Shown: positions 1 through 9,289 of the stretch, in pieces
Layout of the letters: the number at the start of each line of letters is the position of its first letter
How positions within the stretch are numbered: position 1 is the stretch's first letter
Assembly (NCBI GenBank): GCA_021413675.1
Contig: JAIOQA010000240.1
Location: forward strand, 1 to 36,513
DNA from: Deltaproteobacteria bacterium
GTDB lineage: Bacteria; Myxococcota_A; Polyangia; Haliangiales; Haliangiaceae
DNA: 36,513 nucleotides
Direction of reading: 5' to 3'
The notes under the pieces: model-generated
The model's database searches: none
Told to the model about the DNA's origin: nothing
Seen by the model: the letters and a program-made list of their open reading frames with translations, nothing else
Translations under genes and position numbers: made by a program

Positions 1-27
1 TGGAGGGCGTTGCGCGCGGGCACGGGA

Positions 28-216
28 CTAATCGCGCTGGACCAGGGCCAGCCGCGCCATCTCCTTGCCCACCGAGATGACCGCCAGGCCGATCGACATC
101 ACGAGGATCGCGCCGACGTAGTCGCGCTTGGCGAGGTACGCGATCGACTCGCGGAAGAAGAACATCGAGCCGCCGATGAGCGCGACCGCGAGCACCTCGA
201 AGAAATAGTGGCGCAT
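28..216 (-). CDS. Small two-helix membrane protein
   Basis: This 62-residue protein has two hydrophobic segments (about residues 5-21 and 34-50) joined by a short charged loop (RESIAYLAKRD). It looks like a small integral membrane protein. I do not recognise a family and assign no function. The ATG at 216 is preceded by GAGGA at a good distance. That ribosome-binding site lies within and just past the 3' end of the 260-residue membrane protein gene upstream, with only 10 bases between the two genes, so translational coupling in one operon is likely. The gene is real rather than a chance ORF, judging by its hydrophobic pattern, ribosome site and operon position. Confidence 0.7.
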   Translation of the reverse strand: MRHYFFEVLAVALIGGSMFFFRESIAYLAKRDYVGAILVMSIGLAVISVGKEMARLALVQRD

Positions 217-226
217 CAGTCGTTCC

Positions 227-1009
227 TCACATGTGCCTCGAGACCACCAGCGCCGCCATCAGGCCGAGCGCGACGGCCACGCCGAGGTAGAACCGCACGC
301 GCGGGCGGCCGGTCGCGGCGCTGGCGCGGGTCTGGGCGAGCGCGACGACGAGCTCGCGATCGCCGGTGCGGTGCGGGCGCATGACGCCGAGGAACACCCA
401 GAGGTAGAGCACCAGCCACAGGGCGATCACGCCGACGTCGATCATCGTGGTCATCAGCGCGACCCGGCCCGGGTACATCTGCTCGAGGTACCACTGGATC
501 GCGCCGTCGAAGTTCGCGAACCACAAGAGCACCGCGGGGAACGCGATCGACAGCCCGAAAAGTCCCCAGTAGACGCGCTCGCGGCGCAGCCACCGCCGCG
601 GTCGACCGCTCGCCGCCGAGGTCAGCGGGCGGGTCGAGATCGGCGCGGGCGGCTCGTGGAAGGTGGTGAAGTAGGACACGCCGAGGAGGTAGGCGACGAA
701 GCCGAGCGCGACGATCGCGAAGCGCACCGGGCCGTAGACGTGGGTCGACGCCATCTGCGGAGACACCGCGAGCGGGACCAGGGTTGCGGCCGGAAACAGC
801 CCGAGCAGCACGACCTCGGACCGGCGGAGCAGCCCGCCGATCAGCGCGACCAGCGGCAGGAGCGCGACCAGCGTGTGGGTGCGGCCGGCGAGCACGCCGA
901 CGAACGCCGCCGGCAGCACGACGATCGAGATCCAGACGTTGATGCCGAGAGCCAGCGCGACGACGTCGGCGAATCCGCGCCAGCGGCGGTCAGTCGCGGC
1001 AGGGGCCAT
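227..1009 (-). CDS. Polytopic membrane protein, function unknown
   Basis: A 260-residue protein with about six or seven hydrophobic segments: roughly residues 13-38, 43-60, 66-82, 93-113, 150-165, 188-210 and 240-256. A hydrophilic Pro/Arg-rich loop lies near residues 117-145. No catalytic motif is visible and I do not recognise the family. The ATG at 1009 has no clear Shine-Dalgarno sequence, so the start is provisional. The gene runs into the small membrane protein at 28-216 with a 10-base gap, which suggests the two products act together in the inner membrane. The 3' neighbours of this pair lie before base 1 and cannot be seen. Confidence 0.75.
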   Translation of the reverse strand: MAPAATDRRWRGFADVVALALGINVWISIVVLPAAFVGVLAGRTHTLVALLPLVALIGGLLRRSEVVLLGLFPAATLVPLAVSPQMASTHVYGPVRFAIVALGFVAYLLGVSYFTTFHEPPAPISTRPLTSAASGRPRRWLRRERVYWGLFGLSIAFPAVLLWFANFDGAIQWYLEQMYPGRVALMTTMIDVGVIALWLVLYLWVFLGVMRPHRTGDRELVVALAQTRASAATGRPRVRFYLGVAVALGLMAALVVSRHM

Positions 1010-1060
1010 GCGGAGTTGATGCTAGCACCATCCCGCGGCCGGTCGCGGCGAGGCGCGCGA

Positions 1061-4000
1061 TTACCGGACCTCGTCCGGATCGTCGAGCACCGCGAGCTCG
1101 CGGGCGGTGCCCAGGCGCTCGAACACCGCGCGGGCCCGGGCCCGCAGGGCGGCGGCCTCGGGATAGCCGAAGCGGGCGGCGATCCGGGCGTGGGCGGCGT
1201 CGGTGCGCGCGGCCTCGAAGTCGTCGATCGGGCCGAGCAGCGCGCGCGACTCGGCGATCGCGGCCAGCGCGGTCGCGCGATCGCCGGTGCGGGCGGCGAG
1301 CTGCGCGCACAGCCGCTGGATCATGCCGGTGTCGAGCGCCGAGCCCTGCTCGCGGGCGATCGCGAGCGCCTGCTGGGCCCAGCGCGCGGCGCCAGCGAGA
1401 TCGCCCTTGCCGGCGCGGATCCGCGCGGCGAACTGGAACGCCTCGGGCAGGATGCGCCGGTCGCCGACCTGCTCGGCGATCGCGATGCCCTCGTCGAGCC
1501 AGCGCTGGGCGCGGTCGAGCTCGCCGAGCTCGAGCCAGTAGCCGCCGAGGTTCGAGGCCACCAGGCCCGCGGACGTGCGCGAGCCGGTGCGCGCGCACTG
1601 CACGCGCGCGGCCTCGGTGCGCTCGATCGCGCCGGCGAGGTCGCCGATCACGCCGAGCACGACGCCGAGGTTGATGTTGGCGACCAGCTGCATGTGGATG
1701 TCGCCGAGCTCCTCGGCGATCGCCAGGTTGCGCTGGTTGCAGCGCAGCTGATCGTGGAACCGGCCGGCGCGCATGTACGCCGCGCCGAGGCGCGACAGCG
1801 CGTGCGCGAGATCGCGGCGGTGGGGCGTGCCCTCGAGTCGCGCGACCGCGCGCTCGCAGTGCGGCAGGCCGCGGTCGTTGGCGCCGAGCTGGTAGCCCAG
1901 CGTCCAGCCCAGCATGCCGTCGAGGAGCGCCGGCGTGCGCGGGTCGGCGTCGGCCCAGGGACCGACCAGCGCGAGGCCGCGCTCGAAGCGCTCGACCGCG
2001 CGGGTGCCATCGCCGCGCCGGCTGGCGACGTTGCCGAGCTTGTACCAGAGGCGCGCCGTGCGGGCGGCGCCGAGGTTGGGCTGATCGATCGCGCGCTGGT
2101 AGGCGGCCTCGGCGTCGTCGAGCGACGCGCCCTCGATCACCGCGTCGCCGAACAGCTCGGCGAGCTCGCCGTCGACCACCGGCGCGAGCGCGACCGCGCG
2201 GCGCAGCGCGCCCGCGGCCTCGCCGAACGCGAACAGCTCGAGGCAGCGGGTGCCGGCGGCGCGGTAGGCGAGGGCGGCCGCGGCCTCGTCGCCGCCGTGA
2301 TCGCGGTGGTGGGCGATCGCGAGCAGGACCTCGGCGTCGTCGCTGGCGGCGGTGCGCTCGAGCCAGGCCGCGACCGCGACGTGGGCGGCGCGGCGATCGC
2401 GCGGCGCGAGCCGGCCGTAGGCGACGTCGCGGGTCACGGCCTGCGCGAACCGGTAGCGATCGTCGTCGACCATCGCGGGCGACGCCGGCGCGATCAGGCC
2501 GCGGTGCTCGAGCTCGGCGAGCGCGCCGTCGAGCTCGGCGTCGCCGAGCGGGTGGGCCAGCGCGCGCGCCACCGCCTCGCGCCAGAACCAGCGGCCGACC
2601 ACCGCGGCGGCGGCGATCACCTCGCGCTCGGCCGACGGCAGGCGATCGAGCCGGGTCTGGACCACGGCCTCGACGGTCGCGGGCAAGGCGGCCGCGCTCT
2701 TGCCGCCGCGCTCGGCGGCGTCGCGGGCCAGCTCCTCGACGAAGAACGGGTTGCCGGCGGCGCGCGCGACGACCAGCGCGATCGCGTCGTCGGACGCGCT
2801 CGGCGCCAGCTGCCGGGCGAGCGCAGTGGCGTCGGCGTCGTCGAGCGGGCCGAGCGTGATGACCTCGACCCCGGGCGCCGACGGCGCGGGGCGATCGTCG
2901 TCGGCGCGCTCGAAGATCGCGACGAACACCGGGACGTCGTCGAGCCCGACCCGCAGCGACGCGATGAGATCGCGGGAGGCCTGATCGGCCCACTGCACGT
3001 CCTCGAACGCGACCGCGACCGGGCGGCGCAGCGCGCGCTGCGACAGCCAGCGCCGGGCCGCGGCCATGGCCTGATCGCGATCGGCGAAGCCGGCGGCGAG
3101 CGCGGCCGCGAACCAGTCGGGATTGGCAGAGCGCAGGAGCGCGAGCGGCGCGGTCTCGCCCAGCGGCGCGGCGGTCGCCGACAGCCAGTCGAGCTCGCGG
3201 CGCTCGGCGAGGCGCGCGGCCAGCGCGGCCTGCAGGCGCGACTTGCCGAAGCCGGCGGGCGCGCGCACGACGACGATCCGCGGCTTGCGCTCGGTGAAGC
3301 AGCGCTCGGCGAGCGCGAGCAGGCGGGCCAGCTCCCGGCCGCGGAACGTGACCGTCGGGCTGGCCGCGGGCCGCGCGTGCGACAGCACCAGCGCGCGCTC
3401 GCCGCCGACCAGGCCGCCGGGCGCGAGATCGAAGTGCGCCGCGAGCTGGCGACCGGTCGGCGGCGACACCAGCGCCTGGCCGGCGGCCGCGGCGTCGGCG
3501 AGCGCGGTCGCGGTCGCGAGGCTGTCGGTGGCGGCGAGATCTGCCGAGCCCGGGCGCAGGAGCACGCGGGTGGTGTCGAGGCCAGCGCGGCCGTCGGTCG
3601 TGCGCTCGATCAGCGCGCGGGCGGCGCGGGCGGCGCGGGCGGCGTCGTCGCCCAGCGAGGTCGGGGCGCCGAACAGGGCCGTGATCGCGAGCGCCTCGAC
3701 CGCGATCGGCGTGCCGCCGAGATCGACGATCACGCGCTCGAGATCCTCGCCCGGCACCTCGAGCGGCACCAGGCGGGTGTCGCCGCCGTCGTCCTCGTCG
3801 GGCGCGAGCGCGCGATCGCGTTCGCTGCCCAGGGCAAGGCAGCGGAACACCAGCACGGTCGCGACCCGCAGCTCGGGCCGCTTCGGGCCCGGCCGCGTCA
3901 CCGGCGTCGGCGCGGCGAGGGATGGCGCGCTGGTCGGGGTCGGCTCGTCGTCGACGCGCACCGCGGCGCGCAGCTCGCCGAAGCCGCCGCGCGCGGCGGT

Positions 4001-4903
4001 GGCCAGCGCCTCGGCCAGCCGATCCGCGGAGCCGATGCGGTGCAGGGGATCGAAGTCGAGGGCGTGGGCCAGGACCTTGTCGAGCGCCGCGCGGACCGCC
4101 GGCGACGCCGCGGTCGCCGGCAGCGGCAGCGGCTTCGGGCGCGAGCTCGCGCGCCGGGTCGCGTCGTCGAGGTTGCGGGTCGGGAACGGCACGCGCCCGG
4201 CGAGCAGCTCGTAGGCGACCACCGCCGCGCCGAAGACGTCGGAGCGCGCGTCGAACGGCTCGCCGCGCAGCACCTCGGGCGCGATGTACGCCGGCGTGCC
4301 GGCGATCAGCCGGCCGAGCGCGGGATCGGTCGTGAGCCCGGCGACGCCGAAGTCGGTGAGCACCGCGCGGTGCTCCTCGCTCACGATGTTGTCGGGCTTC
4401 ACGTCGCGGTGGAGCACGCCGGCGCGGTGCGCCGCGGCCAGCGCGGAGCACAGCTGCACGACGAGATCGATCGCCCGGGCGAGCGGCACCGCGGCCTCAC
4501 CGGCGGCGACCGCCCGCAGGATCTGGCGCAGGCTGTCGCCCTTGACCCGCTCCATCGTGACGAACAGCTTGTCGCCGTCCTGCGCGATGTCGTGGACGCG
4601 GCAGACGTTGGGGTGCGAGACCCGGCGCGCGAGCCGGACCTCGCTGCGCAGGCGCTGGCGATAGGCGCTGTCGGCGGCGAGCCGGGGGTGGAGGATCTTG
4701 AGCGCGACCTCGTCCTCGAGCTGGTAGTCGCGCGCGGCGTAGACCGTGCCCATGCCGCCCTTGCCCAGGAACGCCATGATCCCGTAGCGCTGCGCCAGCA
4801 CGGTGCCAGGCGGCAGCCGGGCAGGGCCGCCCGGCTCGTTCGCGTCATCTGGATCCGACGGACCGCGGTCATCGTCGGCACCACCCAAGGCCATTGCCAC
4901 CAT
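1061..4903 (-). CDS. Ser/Thr protein kinase - degenerate cyclase - AAA ATPase - TPR signalling protein
   Basis: A protein of about 1280 residues. Residues 40-300 form a Hanks-type kinase: glycine loop GKGGMG (48-52), VALK lysine K69, HRDVKPDN with catalytic D167, DFG at 184-186 and APE at 208-210. A Pro/Thr linker (about 318-345) follows. Residues 346-505 have the outline of a class III nucleotide cyclase (GG..., ALFGAP, DDAARAARAA, ALVSPPTGRQL), but the metal-binding aspartates are missing. Residues 515-800 are an AAA_16-type ATPase with Walker A APAGFGKS (near 548-555) and a Walker B-like FEDVQWAD. The rest is alpha-helical and Ala-rich with TPR-like repeats. The architecture resembles the kinase/AAA/TPR regulators common in myxobacteria. 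It is cytoplasmic, with no transmembrane segment seen. The start at 4903 was chosen because the kinase begins soon after; an ATG at 4894 is the alternative. The longer in-frame extension would overlap cmk and is rejected. Confidence 0.93.
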   Translation of the reverse strand: MVAMALGGADDDRGPSDPDDANEPGGPARLPPGTVLAQRYGIMAFLGKGGMGTVYAARDYQLEDEVALKILHPRLAADSAYRQRLRSEVRLARRVSHPNVCRVHDIAQDGDKLFVTMERVKGDSLRQILRAVAAGEAAVPLARAIDLVVQLCSALAAAHRAGVLHRDVKPDNIVSEEHRAVLTDFGVAGLTTDPALGRLIAGTPAYIAPEVLRGEPFDARSDVFGAAVVAYELLAGRVPFPTRNLDDATRRASSRPKPLPLPATAASPAVRAALDKVLAHALDFDPLHRIGSADRLAEALATAARGGFGELRAAVRVDDEPTPTSAPSLAAPTPVTRPGPKRPELRVATVLVFRCLALGSERDRALAPDEDDGGDTRLVPLEVPGEDLERVIVDLGGTPIAVEALAITALFGAPTSLGDDAARAARAARALIERTTDGRAGLDTTRVLLRPGSADLAATDSLATATALADAAAAGQALVSPPTGRQLAAHFDLAPGGLVGGERALVLSHARPAASPTVTFRGRELARLLALAERCFTERKPRIVVVRAPAGFGKSRLQAALAARLAERRELDWLSATAAPLGETAPLALLRSANPDWFAAALAAGFADRDQAMAAARRWLSQRALRRPVAVAFEDVQWADQASRDLIASLRVGLDDVPVFVAIFERADDDRPAPSAPGVEVITLGPLDDADATALARQLAPSASDDAIALVVARAAGNPFFVEELARDAAERGGKSAAALPATVEAVVQTRLDRLPSAEREVIAAAAVVGRWFWREAVARALAHPLGDAELDGALAELEHRGLIAPASPAMVDDDRYRFAQAVTRDVAYGRLAPRDRRAAHVAVAAWLERTAASDDAEVLLAIAHHRDHGGDEAAAALAYRAAGTRCLELFAFGEAAGALRRAVALAPVVDGELAELFGDAVIEGASLDDAEAAYQRAIDQPNLGAARTARLWYKLGNVASRRGDGTRAVERFERGLALVGPWADADPRTPALLDGMLGWTLGYQLGANDRGLPHCERAVARLEGTPHRRDLAHALSRLGAAYMRAGRFHDQLRCNQRNLAIAEELGDIHMQLVANINLGVVLGVIGDLAGAIERTEAARVQCARTGSRTSAGLVASNLGGYWLELGELDRAQRWLDEGIAIAEQVGDRRILPEAFQFAARIRAGKGDLAGAARWAQQALAIAREQGSALDTGMIQRLCAQLAARTGDRATALAAIAESRALLGPIDDFEAARTDAAHARIAARFGYPEAAALRARARAVFERLGTARELAVLDDPDEVR

Positions 4904-4969
4904 CGTACACCCGTTGCGCCGCCGCACGGATGCGTGTGCTAGCGTGCGCGCCGCCCGCGGTGGCGATCC

Positions 4970-5662
4970 ATGACCCAACCTCGATCTTCTGAGCCTGTCG
5001 TCGTCACCATCGATGGCCCCGCCGGCGCCGGCAAGTCGACCGTCGCGCGTCGTCTGGCCCGCGCGCTCGACTACCGCCTGCTCGACACCGGGGCGATCTA
5101 CCGCTCGCTGGCGTTCGCCGCCCAGGGCGCGGGCGTGTCGTGGACCGACGGCCCGAAGCTGGCCGCGATCGCCGCGGCCCTCGACATCGACTTCCGGTTC
5201 GTCGGCGACGTGAACCACGTCATCCTCGCCGGCACCGATGTCAGCGCCGCGATCCGCACGCCGGAGATGTCGCAGGGCGCCTCGCAGGTGTCGGCGCACC
5301 CCGAGGTCCGCGCGGCGCTGCTCGAGCTGCAGCGGCGGCTGGGCGCGGGCGGCGGGGTCGTGGTCGAGGGCCGCGACACCGGCACGGTCGTGTTCCCCGA
5401 CGCGCGCGCCAAGTTCTTCCTGACCGCCTCCGACGACGAGCGCGCGCGCCGCCGGGTCGCCGAGCTCCAGGCCGCGGGCCAGGACGTCGATCTCGAGTCG
5501 ACCCTGCGCGACATCCGCGAGCGCGATGAGCGCGACGCCAGCCGGGCGATCGCGCCGATGGTCGCCGCCGACGACGCGGTGCTGTTCGACTCGTCGCAGC
5601 TCACGCTCGACGAGGTCGTCGCCGAGCTGCTGGCTGCGGTCCGCCGGCGCACGACCGGCTGA
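4970..5662 (+). CDS. cmk: Cytidylate kinase
   Basis: A 230-residue cytidylate kinase, which phosphorylates CMP and dCMP to the diphosphates in pyrimidine nucleotide salvage in the cytoplasm. The P-loop GPAGAGKST is at residues 16-24, followed by the family pattern LDTGAIYRSLA (about 38-48). EGRDTGTVVFPDA (about 134-146) carries the conserved RD(I/T)GT acceptor-site motif, and the lid region ERDERDASR follows near residue 183. Length is normal for the bacterial family. The ATG at 4970 lies 66 bases from the divergently read kinase gene, so the two share a short promoter region. In many proteobacteria cmk is directly followed by rpsA; here a small gene on the other strand separates them. Confidence 0.97.
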   Translation: MTQPRSSEPVVVTIDGPAGAGKSTVARRLARALDYRLLDTGAIYRSLAFAAQGAGVSWTDGPKLAAIAAALDIDFRFVGDVNHVILAGTDVSAAIRTPEMSQGASQVSAHPEVRAALLELQRRLGAGGGVVVEGRDTGTVVFPDARAKFFLTASDDERARRRVAELQAAGQDVDLESTLRDIRERDERDASRAIAPMVAADDAVLFDSSQLTLDEVVAELLAAVRRRTTG

Positions 5663-5681
5663 TCATCCGCGAGCCGCGCGT

Positions 5682-6107
5682 CTAGAAGGTCCAGCCCACG
5701 CCGGCCATCGCGCCGCCGGTCGTCGGCGTGACCACCGGCAGCACGGTCTCGACCCGGTCGCGGTGACCGACGAGCGCGCCGATCGCGCCGCCGATCAGCA
5801 CGCCAGGGATCGCGCCGACCACGCCCACGATGGCGCCGACTTTCAGCCGCTCGCCGGTGGTGACCGGCCCGTCGCGCTGCACGTCATCCTGGATGGTGAA
5901 GCCGATCACCGCGCCGGCCGTGAAGCCCAGGCCGGCGCCCCACGCCGCGCCTTCGAGCACGCCGCGCCCGCGGCGGACGCGCTCGACCTCCGAGGTGGTC
6001 GACGTCGCGCCCGGCGGCGCCGGGACCCGACGGACGGTGGCGCATGCCGAGGTCAGGGCGGCCAGGGTGAGGAGGGTGAGGCCCGAGGTCGTGGAGCGGA
6101 ACGCCAT
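5682..6107 (-). CDS. Small glycine-rich lipoprotein with membrane segments
   Basis: A 141-residue protein. An N-terminal signal with lipobox-like LTSAC (Cys near residue 20) suggests a lipoprotein. After a short linker, two Gly/Ala-rich hydrophobic stretches follow (roughly residues 52-72 and 89-113), reminiscent of glycine-zipper outer-membrane lipoproteins. No family is assigned with certainty. The ATG at 6107 was chosen over a longer ORF reaching 6317 because it begins the signal peptide directly and the extension overlaps the rpsA promoter and leader. No clear ribosome-binding site is seen. The gene is convergent with cmk, 19 bases apart, and divergent from rpsA. Confidence 0.72.
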   Translation of the reverse strand: MAFRSTTSGLTLLTLAALTSACATVRRVPAPPGATSTTSEVERVRRGRGVLEGAAWGAGLGFTAGAVIGFTIQDDVQRDGPVTTGERLKVGAIVGVVGAIPGVLIGGAIGALVGHRDRVETVLPVVTPTTGGAMAGVGWTF

Positions 6108-6228
6108 GCGCCGTAGGAGTCGCACTGGTTCGACCTGTGACTGGATTCTTTTCACGGGAGCCCGGTGCGCCGGCCCACCAGGCCCCTCCTGCGCCGACCC
6201 CGCCCGACGCCCACTACGCCCTAATCGA

Positions 6229-6257
6229 TTGACAAAGTGGGTCCCGGACGGTACCTC
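6229..6257 (+). promoter_or_regulatory. Candidate rpsA promoter
   Basis: A perfect TTGACA (6229-6234) is followed after exactly 17 bases by TACCTC (6252-6257), a weak -10. In this GC-rich DNA a perfect -35 at correct distance upstream of a ribosomal protein gene is a reasonable housekeeping promoter. Transcription would begin near 6264, giving a leader of about 53 bases. The weak -10 keeps the confidence moderate. Confidence 0.5.
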
Positions 6258-6265
6258 TCCGACCC

Positions 6266-6288
6266 TGCCGGGGGGCCTGCACCCGGCA
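6266..6288 (+). promoter_or_regulatory. Hairpin in the rpsA leader
   Basis: TGCCGGG (6266-6272) pairs perfectly with CCCGGCA (6282-6288) around a 9-base loop. It begins about two bases after the predicted transcription start. S1 represses its own translation in Escherichia coli through structured leader RNA; a similar role here is inference only. It may also simply protect the 5' end of the message. Confidence 0.4.
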
Positions 6289-6316
6289 AATCCAGTCTGA
6301 GGAGAACGTTTTTCCA

Positions 6317-8038
<1,722 letters not shown>

Positions 8039-8055
8039 GCACGTAGCGAACGCGG

Positions 8056-8071
8056 CCTGCGGCAACGCAGG
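8056..8071 (+). other. Small hairpin with GCAA loop after rpsA
   Basis: CCTGCG (8056-8061) pairs with CGCAGG (8066-8071) around the loop GCAA, a stable GNRA tetraloop. It lies 17 bases after the rpsA stop codon and 10 bases before the intrinsic terminator. It may stabilise the 3' end of the message; this role is inferred. Confidence 0.45.
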
Positions 8072-8081
8072 ACGTGAGGGA

Positions 8082-8114
8082 ACGGCCCGGATTCGTCCGG
8101 GCCGTGTTCATTTT
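8082..8114 (+). terminator. Intrinsic terminator of rpsA
   Basis: ACGGCCCGGA (8082-8091) and TCCGGGCCGT (8096-8105) form a perfect 10-base-pair GC-rich stem closed by the loop TTCG, the exceptionally stable UUCG tetraloop in RNA. GTTCATTTT follows, giving a modest U-rich tract. It is the clearest rho-independent terminator in the window. Confidence 0.85.
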
Positions 8115-8163
8115 CGGCGACGCACCACGCGCGAGGCGCTCGATCGATGCGAGCGCACCCGCG

Positions 8164-8182
8164 ACGGTGTTGCATGCACCGT
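8164..8182 (+). promoter_or_regulatory. Dyad symmetry upstream of the 8275 lipoprotein
   Basis: ACGGTG (8164-8169) and CACCGT (8177-8182) are perfect inverted arms around TTGCATG, giving a 19-base dyad with an inner TGCATGCA palindrome. It lies about 90 bases before the lipoprotein start in the only sizeable gap of this region, so it may be an operator. No regulator can be named. Confidence 0.3.
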
Positions 8183-8274
8183 TGCGGTCCGCGCGATCGC
8201 GGCGGCGTGTGCGTCGAGATCCGGGGACGTGCGCGCGGTGGGCGCTGGTACGACCGTTGCTGAAGCGTCGCGCC

Positions 8275-8811
8275 ATGCAAACCATCACCGTTCGAATCGT
8301 CTCTGTGCTCCTCCTCGCCTTGCTCGCCGTCGGCTGCAGCAAGGGCGCCAGCGCCGCGCTCTCGAAGTACCCCGGCACCGACGACGGCGCGCGCCAGCTG
8401 GTCACCGACCTGCGCACCGCCGACGACGCCGCCGCGCTGACCCAGGCGCTCAAGCCGACCAGCGCCGACTACGCCGCGCTGTTCGACGGCGACGCCGCGG
8501 CCAAGGCCGAGGAGGGCTACGCGTCGCTCTGGGCCGACGCCAAGACCGTCATCGGCGCCGACCCGGCGAACACCGAGGTGCTGATCATGAAGGCCACCAC
8601 CGACGACCTCAAGGCGTGGACGCCGCAGGCCGACGCCGACTTCCCCGGCGGCTACGAGCGCGCGGCGAAGACCTTCAAGAGCGGCCTCACCGTGTACCGC
8701 TGGAAGTACGTCAAGCCGGGCGAGACCATGGGCATGGCGTTCGACGGCCTGGTGTTCGTCAACGGCCACTGGGCGTGGTTCCCCAAGCCGTGGCGCGCGC
8801 TGGGCGCGTGA
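8275..8811 (+). CDS. Lipoprotein of unknown function
   Basis: A 178-residue protein with a clear lipoprotein signal: hydrophobic residues 7-19, then LLAVGC with the lipidated Cys at about residue 20. The mature part is hydrophilic and rich in Ala, Asp and Lys. It ends in a Trp-containing segment (GHWAWFPKPWRAL), similar to small exported proteins that carry a fold for substrate or peptide binding, but I do not recognise a family. The ATG at 8275 is chosen over a longer frame because it places the signal peptide at the N terminus. Only 45 bases separate it from lapA, so the three genes may form one operon serving the envelope. Confidence 0.8.
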   Translation: MQTITVRIVSVLLLALLAVGCSKGASAALSKYPGTDDGARQLVTDLRTADDAAALTQALKPTSADYAALFDGDAAAKAEEGYASLWADAKTVIGADPANTEVLIMKATTDDLKAWTPQADADFPGGYERAAKTFKSGLTVYRWKYVKPGETMGMAFDGLVFVNGHWAWFPKPWRALGA

Positions 8812-8856
8812 TAGTGTCGGGGGAGTGATCGCGGGAGCTATCCGAGGGGGTGACGC

Positions 8857-9288
8857 GTGATCCGCTGGCTGCGTCTCGCGGCCACGGCGACCGTGGTGAT
8901 CACGATGATCAGCCTGGGCGTGGTCGTCGGGTTGTTCCTGGTCGCCAACAGCGGCTGGGTGCCGGTGACGGTGCCGCCGTGGCTGACGGATCTGTTCGGC
9001 GACAAGCCCCGCGACGTGTGGTTGCCGGCGCTCATCGCCGGCTGGCTCACGACCGTGATCCTCCTCGGCGTGGGGCTCATCTGGAGCATGTACTACGTGT
9101 GGCGACGCCGGCAGTACGAGGCGCTGATCGTGCGCCTCGAGCGCGAGCTGGCGCGGCTGCGCAACCTGCCGTTCACCGATCCGGCGCCGCTCGAGGATCT
9201 GCCCGAGCACCCCGATCCCAACGCCGCCCGGATCCTCGCGTCGCTCGCCGCCGGTGATGACGACGACGACCTGAGCGCGGGAGGCTGA
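8857..9288 (+). CDS. lapA: LapA-like membrane protein (LPS assembly protein A domain)
   Basis: A 143-residue protein with two transmembrane segments (about residues 10-32 and 61-81) and a cytoplasmic amphipathic, coiled-coil-like stretch (RRRQYEALIVRLERELARLR). This is the layout of the LapA/DUF1049 family, including the N-terminal VANSGWVPV motif. The C-terminal tail is acidic, with a run of five Asp. In Escherichia coli LapA works with LapB at the inner membrane to control LPS synthesis by steering FtsH proteolysis of LpxC. The GTG start at 8857 is supported by a strong GAGGGGGTG ribosome site. One base separates the stop from lapB, which is strong context for the assignment. Confidence 0.8.
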   Translation: MIRWLRLAATATVVITMISLGVVVGLFLVANSGWVPVTVPPWLTDLFGDKPRDVWLPALIAGWLTTVILLGVGLIWSMYYVWRRRQYEALIVRLERELARLRNLPFTDPAPLEDLPEHPDPNAARILASLAAGDDDDDLSAGG

Positions 9289-9289
9289 G

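Noticed and set aside
233..4942. A 1569-codon open frame on the plus strand opposite the kinase gene
   Set aside because: The minus-strand frame carries complete kinase and ATPase motifs. The plus-strand frame is a compositional shadow typical of GC-rich DNA, rich in Arg/Ala/Gly/Glu with no domain.
4904..5299. N-terminal extension of the kinase gene to a start at 5299
   Set aside because: The extension runs through cmk on the other strand and has no domain character. Starts at 4903 or 4894 fit the kinase domain.
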